From Tubulanus polymorphus (Eukaryota > Nemertea > Palaeonemertea > Tubulaniformes > Tubulanidae): a stretch of DNA of 64,000 bases. Below the pieces are notes generated by a model. The model was not told the origin of the DNA and did not search any database. It saw nothing but the letters and a program-made list of their open reading frames with translations. The DNA lies in assembly GCF_964204645.1 (NCBI RefSeq), contig NC_134027.1:22184485-22248484 (forward strand). The letters run 5' to 3'. Of this stretch, positions 62,685-64,000 are shown in pieces; the first letter of the stretch is position 1, and each line of letters begins with the position of its first letter. A program made the position numbers and the translations under genes.

Positions 62685-64000
62685 AATAACGCCCTAAAAT
62701 CCCACAATTACAGAACGAATGTCGAATATTGATGTATATCATATAGTCGATCTAATTAAACCGGTCAAGCTTTGTGTACGGCATTAAAGTGCGTGTGTCA
62801 AGTAACACTGCGTTCACCGGTTAGTGTTATAACAGCAAATGACCGTTGACAGTCGACAGCTAGAGTAAACGATGAAAATAGGTTACAGCCTGTCTACCGG
62901 TCGACCATTACTTAAGCTATTTCACCCGCCTTTACATTAATTTCATCAATTATTCATAATTCTTAATGTTTCTTATAGATCCATCGCGTAGACAATTATA
63001 AGGTAGATAATGTAATGTCAATATTTCGAAATGCCAAAACTGCACTAGTGCAGCATTTATAATTTATTCACCAGAGCATTTCCAACCGGGTAACTGTTTT
63101 GGTAGTTGTTCTTCCGTGTTGTACCATTGGATCTTCTGGTCATTGTGGTTCCTCGACCTGCTTATGATCCTCTTAATGTAAAACAACTCGCACGACTTAT
63201 TAAGTCTATCTATCCATCTTTATTTTCTGTTGGTCGGATGTATACATTCTACGTATCTCTAAACGCCCTCTCTACGACGTGTGCAGGCCCTTAACTACAC
63301 ATGGTTTGGTATTCACAGATTGTTACGCAACATTCCACCGACCCATGTATGGAGTGTTTACATTCCTCCACACGCCACATTATTCTGAAAAAAAATTCTT
63401 TTTGCACTCGCCGTAGCCCATGGCCTAACCATTGGTTTCGCTATGAGAATTTTCAAGTTATTCCAAGACATGTTTATTTACATAACTATTTATTGTTATG
63501 CATGGCGCCAGTAGAGTCTGATGATAGCAACACTGGCCATGAACTCCAACTCTCGTATTTTCTTGTTCGCTATTTATTGTTCAACCGCTGATAGCCGAAA
63601 GCTCAATAATATATTTCCTGAAAGCCCAACAATATATTTCCTAAAAGCTAAAAAACCGATTTAACTATTTCCGACACCAGGCAAGTTGACTTGTAAATGA
63701 ACCTGCCTAGCGTTGAAAACCACATTCACGAATAAACGCACAACAATTTCCGTATAAGGAAAATGTATCTCTCAATACAGATTCAAGCATGAATCCCGAC
63801 GTATCAACCTTTTCGGAGTCTTTCTTTTTGCATCATGGAATCTTACCTATCATCGTTTCAACACGGACAGTGGGTTTCACCAAGGTGGAAAATATGCTTT
63901 TCCATTTACTTAAGGCCACGCAAAGAAATACCTTAGTTTTGTAATAATTTTTTGGAAAGTAACGAGAGGGGTTAAATTTTATTTCAATTGCTTTAAAAAA
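62685..64000. other. Region downstream of PAN-GON gene B
   Basis: It matches 51655-52704 of copy A except for the private insert at 62921-63212, which has no recognised content. No gene is seen; ATTAAA-type signals near 62756 and 62786 could serve for polyadenylation. Confidence 0.5.

Larger units (their letters stand above)
55759..64000 (+). repeat. Tandem duplication, copy B (runs off the window)
   Basis: Same order as copy A from 44362. Private to B are 460 bp at 59807-60267, a palindromic element at 61574-61788 and about 290 bp at 62921-63212. The interval before gene B (55,759-58,546) has no gene other than the exon-like remnant. Confidence 0.9.

Overview
The window is animal nuclear DNA. 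Coding exons are short and split by introns with GT-AG borders, and intergenic DNA is AT-rich and full of microsatellites and small inverted-repeat transposons. The genes (a MET-type receptor tyrosine kinase, HAUS4, rhodopsin-class GPCRs, PAN plus GON secreted proteins) indicate a bilaterian invertebrate, plausibly a marine spiralian. The species cannot be fixed from sequence alone.

Left third (1-18,897, minus strand): the 5' portion of a MET/RON-family receptor. Nine exons join in one unbroken 810-codon frame: signal peptide, Sema, PSI, IPT1, IPT2 and the start of IPT3. The transmembrane and kinase parts lie beyond the left edge. An 11.8-kb intron (4,495-16,293) and the other introns hold repeats, including a piggyBac-type MITE. 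From 18,898 to about 28,000 there is no convincing gene, only repeats and palindromic elements.

Middle (28,066-43,585): HAUS4, an augmin-complex subunit, on the plus strand in seven exons, with an intronless GPCR nested antisense in its last intron. Then, on the minus strand, an immunoglobulin-type ectodomain gene whose 5' end abuts a duplicated copy of the promoter, start and first transmembrane segment of a second intact GPCR (42,611-43,585). Splice phases allow this copied GPCR start to serve as the first exon of the Ig gene.

Right third (44,362-64,000, plus strand): a recent tandem duplication of roughly 11.4 kb. Each copy carries an intact five-exon gene for a 305-residue secreted protein with a PAN/apple-like domain and a C-terminal GON domain, the module otherwise best known at the end of ADAMTS9/20/GON-1 proteases. 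Both genes keep a 34-nt microexon. The copies differ by private transposon insertions and by many amino-acid changes. The junction lies in a long (AT)n tract that also cuts a third GPCR, leaving only its last two transmembrane segments.

All exon borders were placed by eye from splice consensus, phase continuity and family resemblance. No alignment or database search was run.
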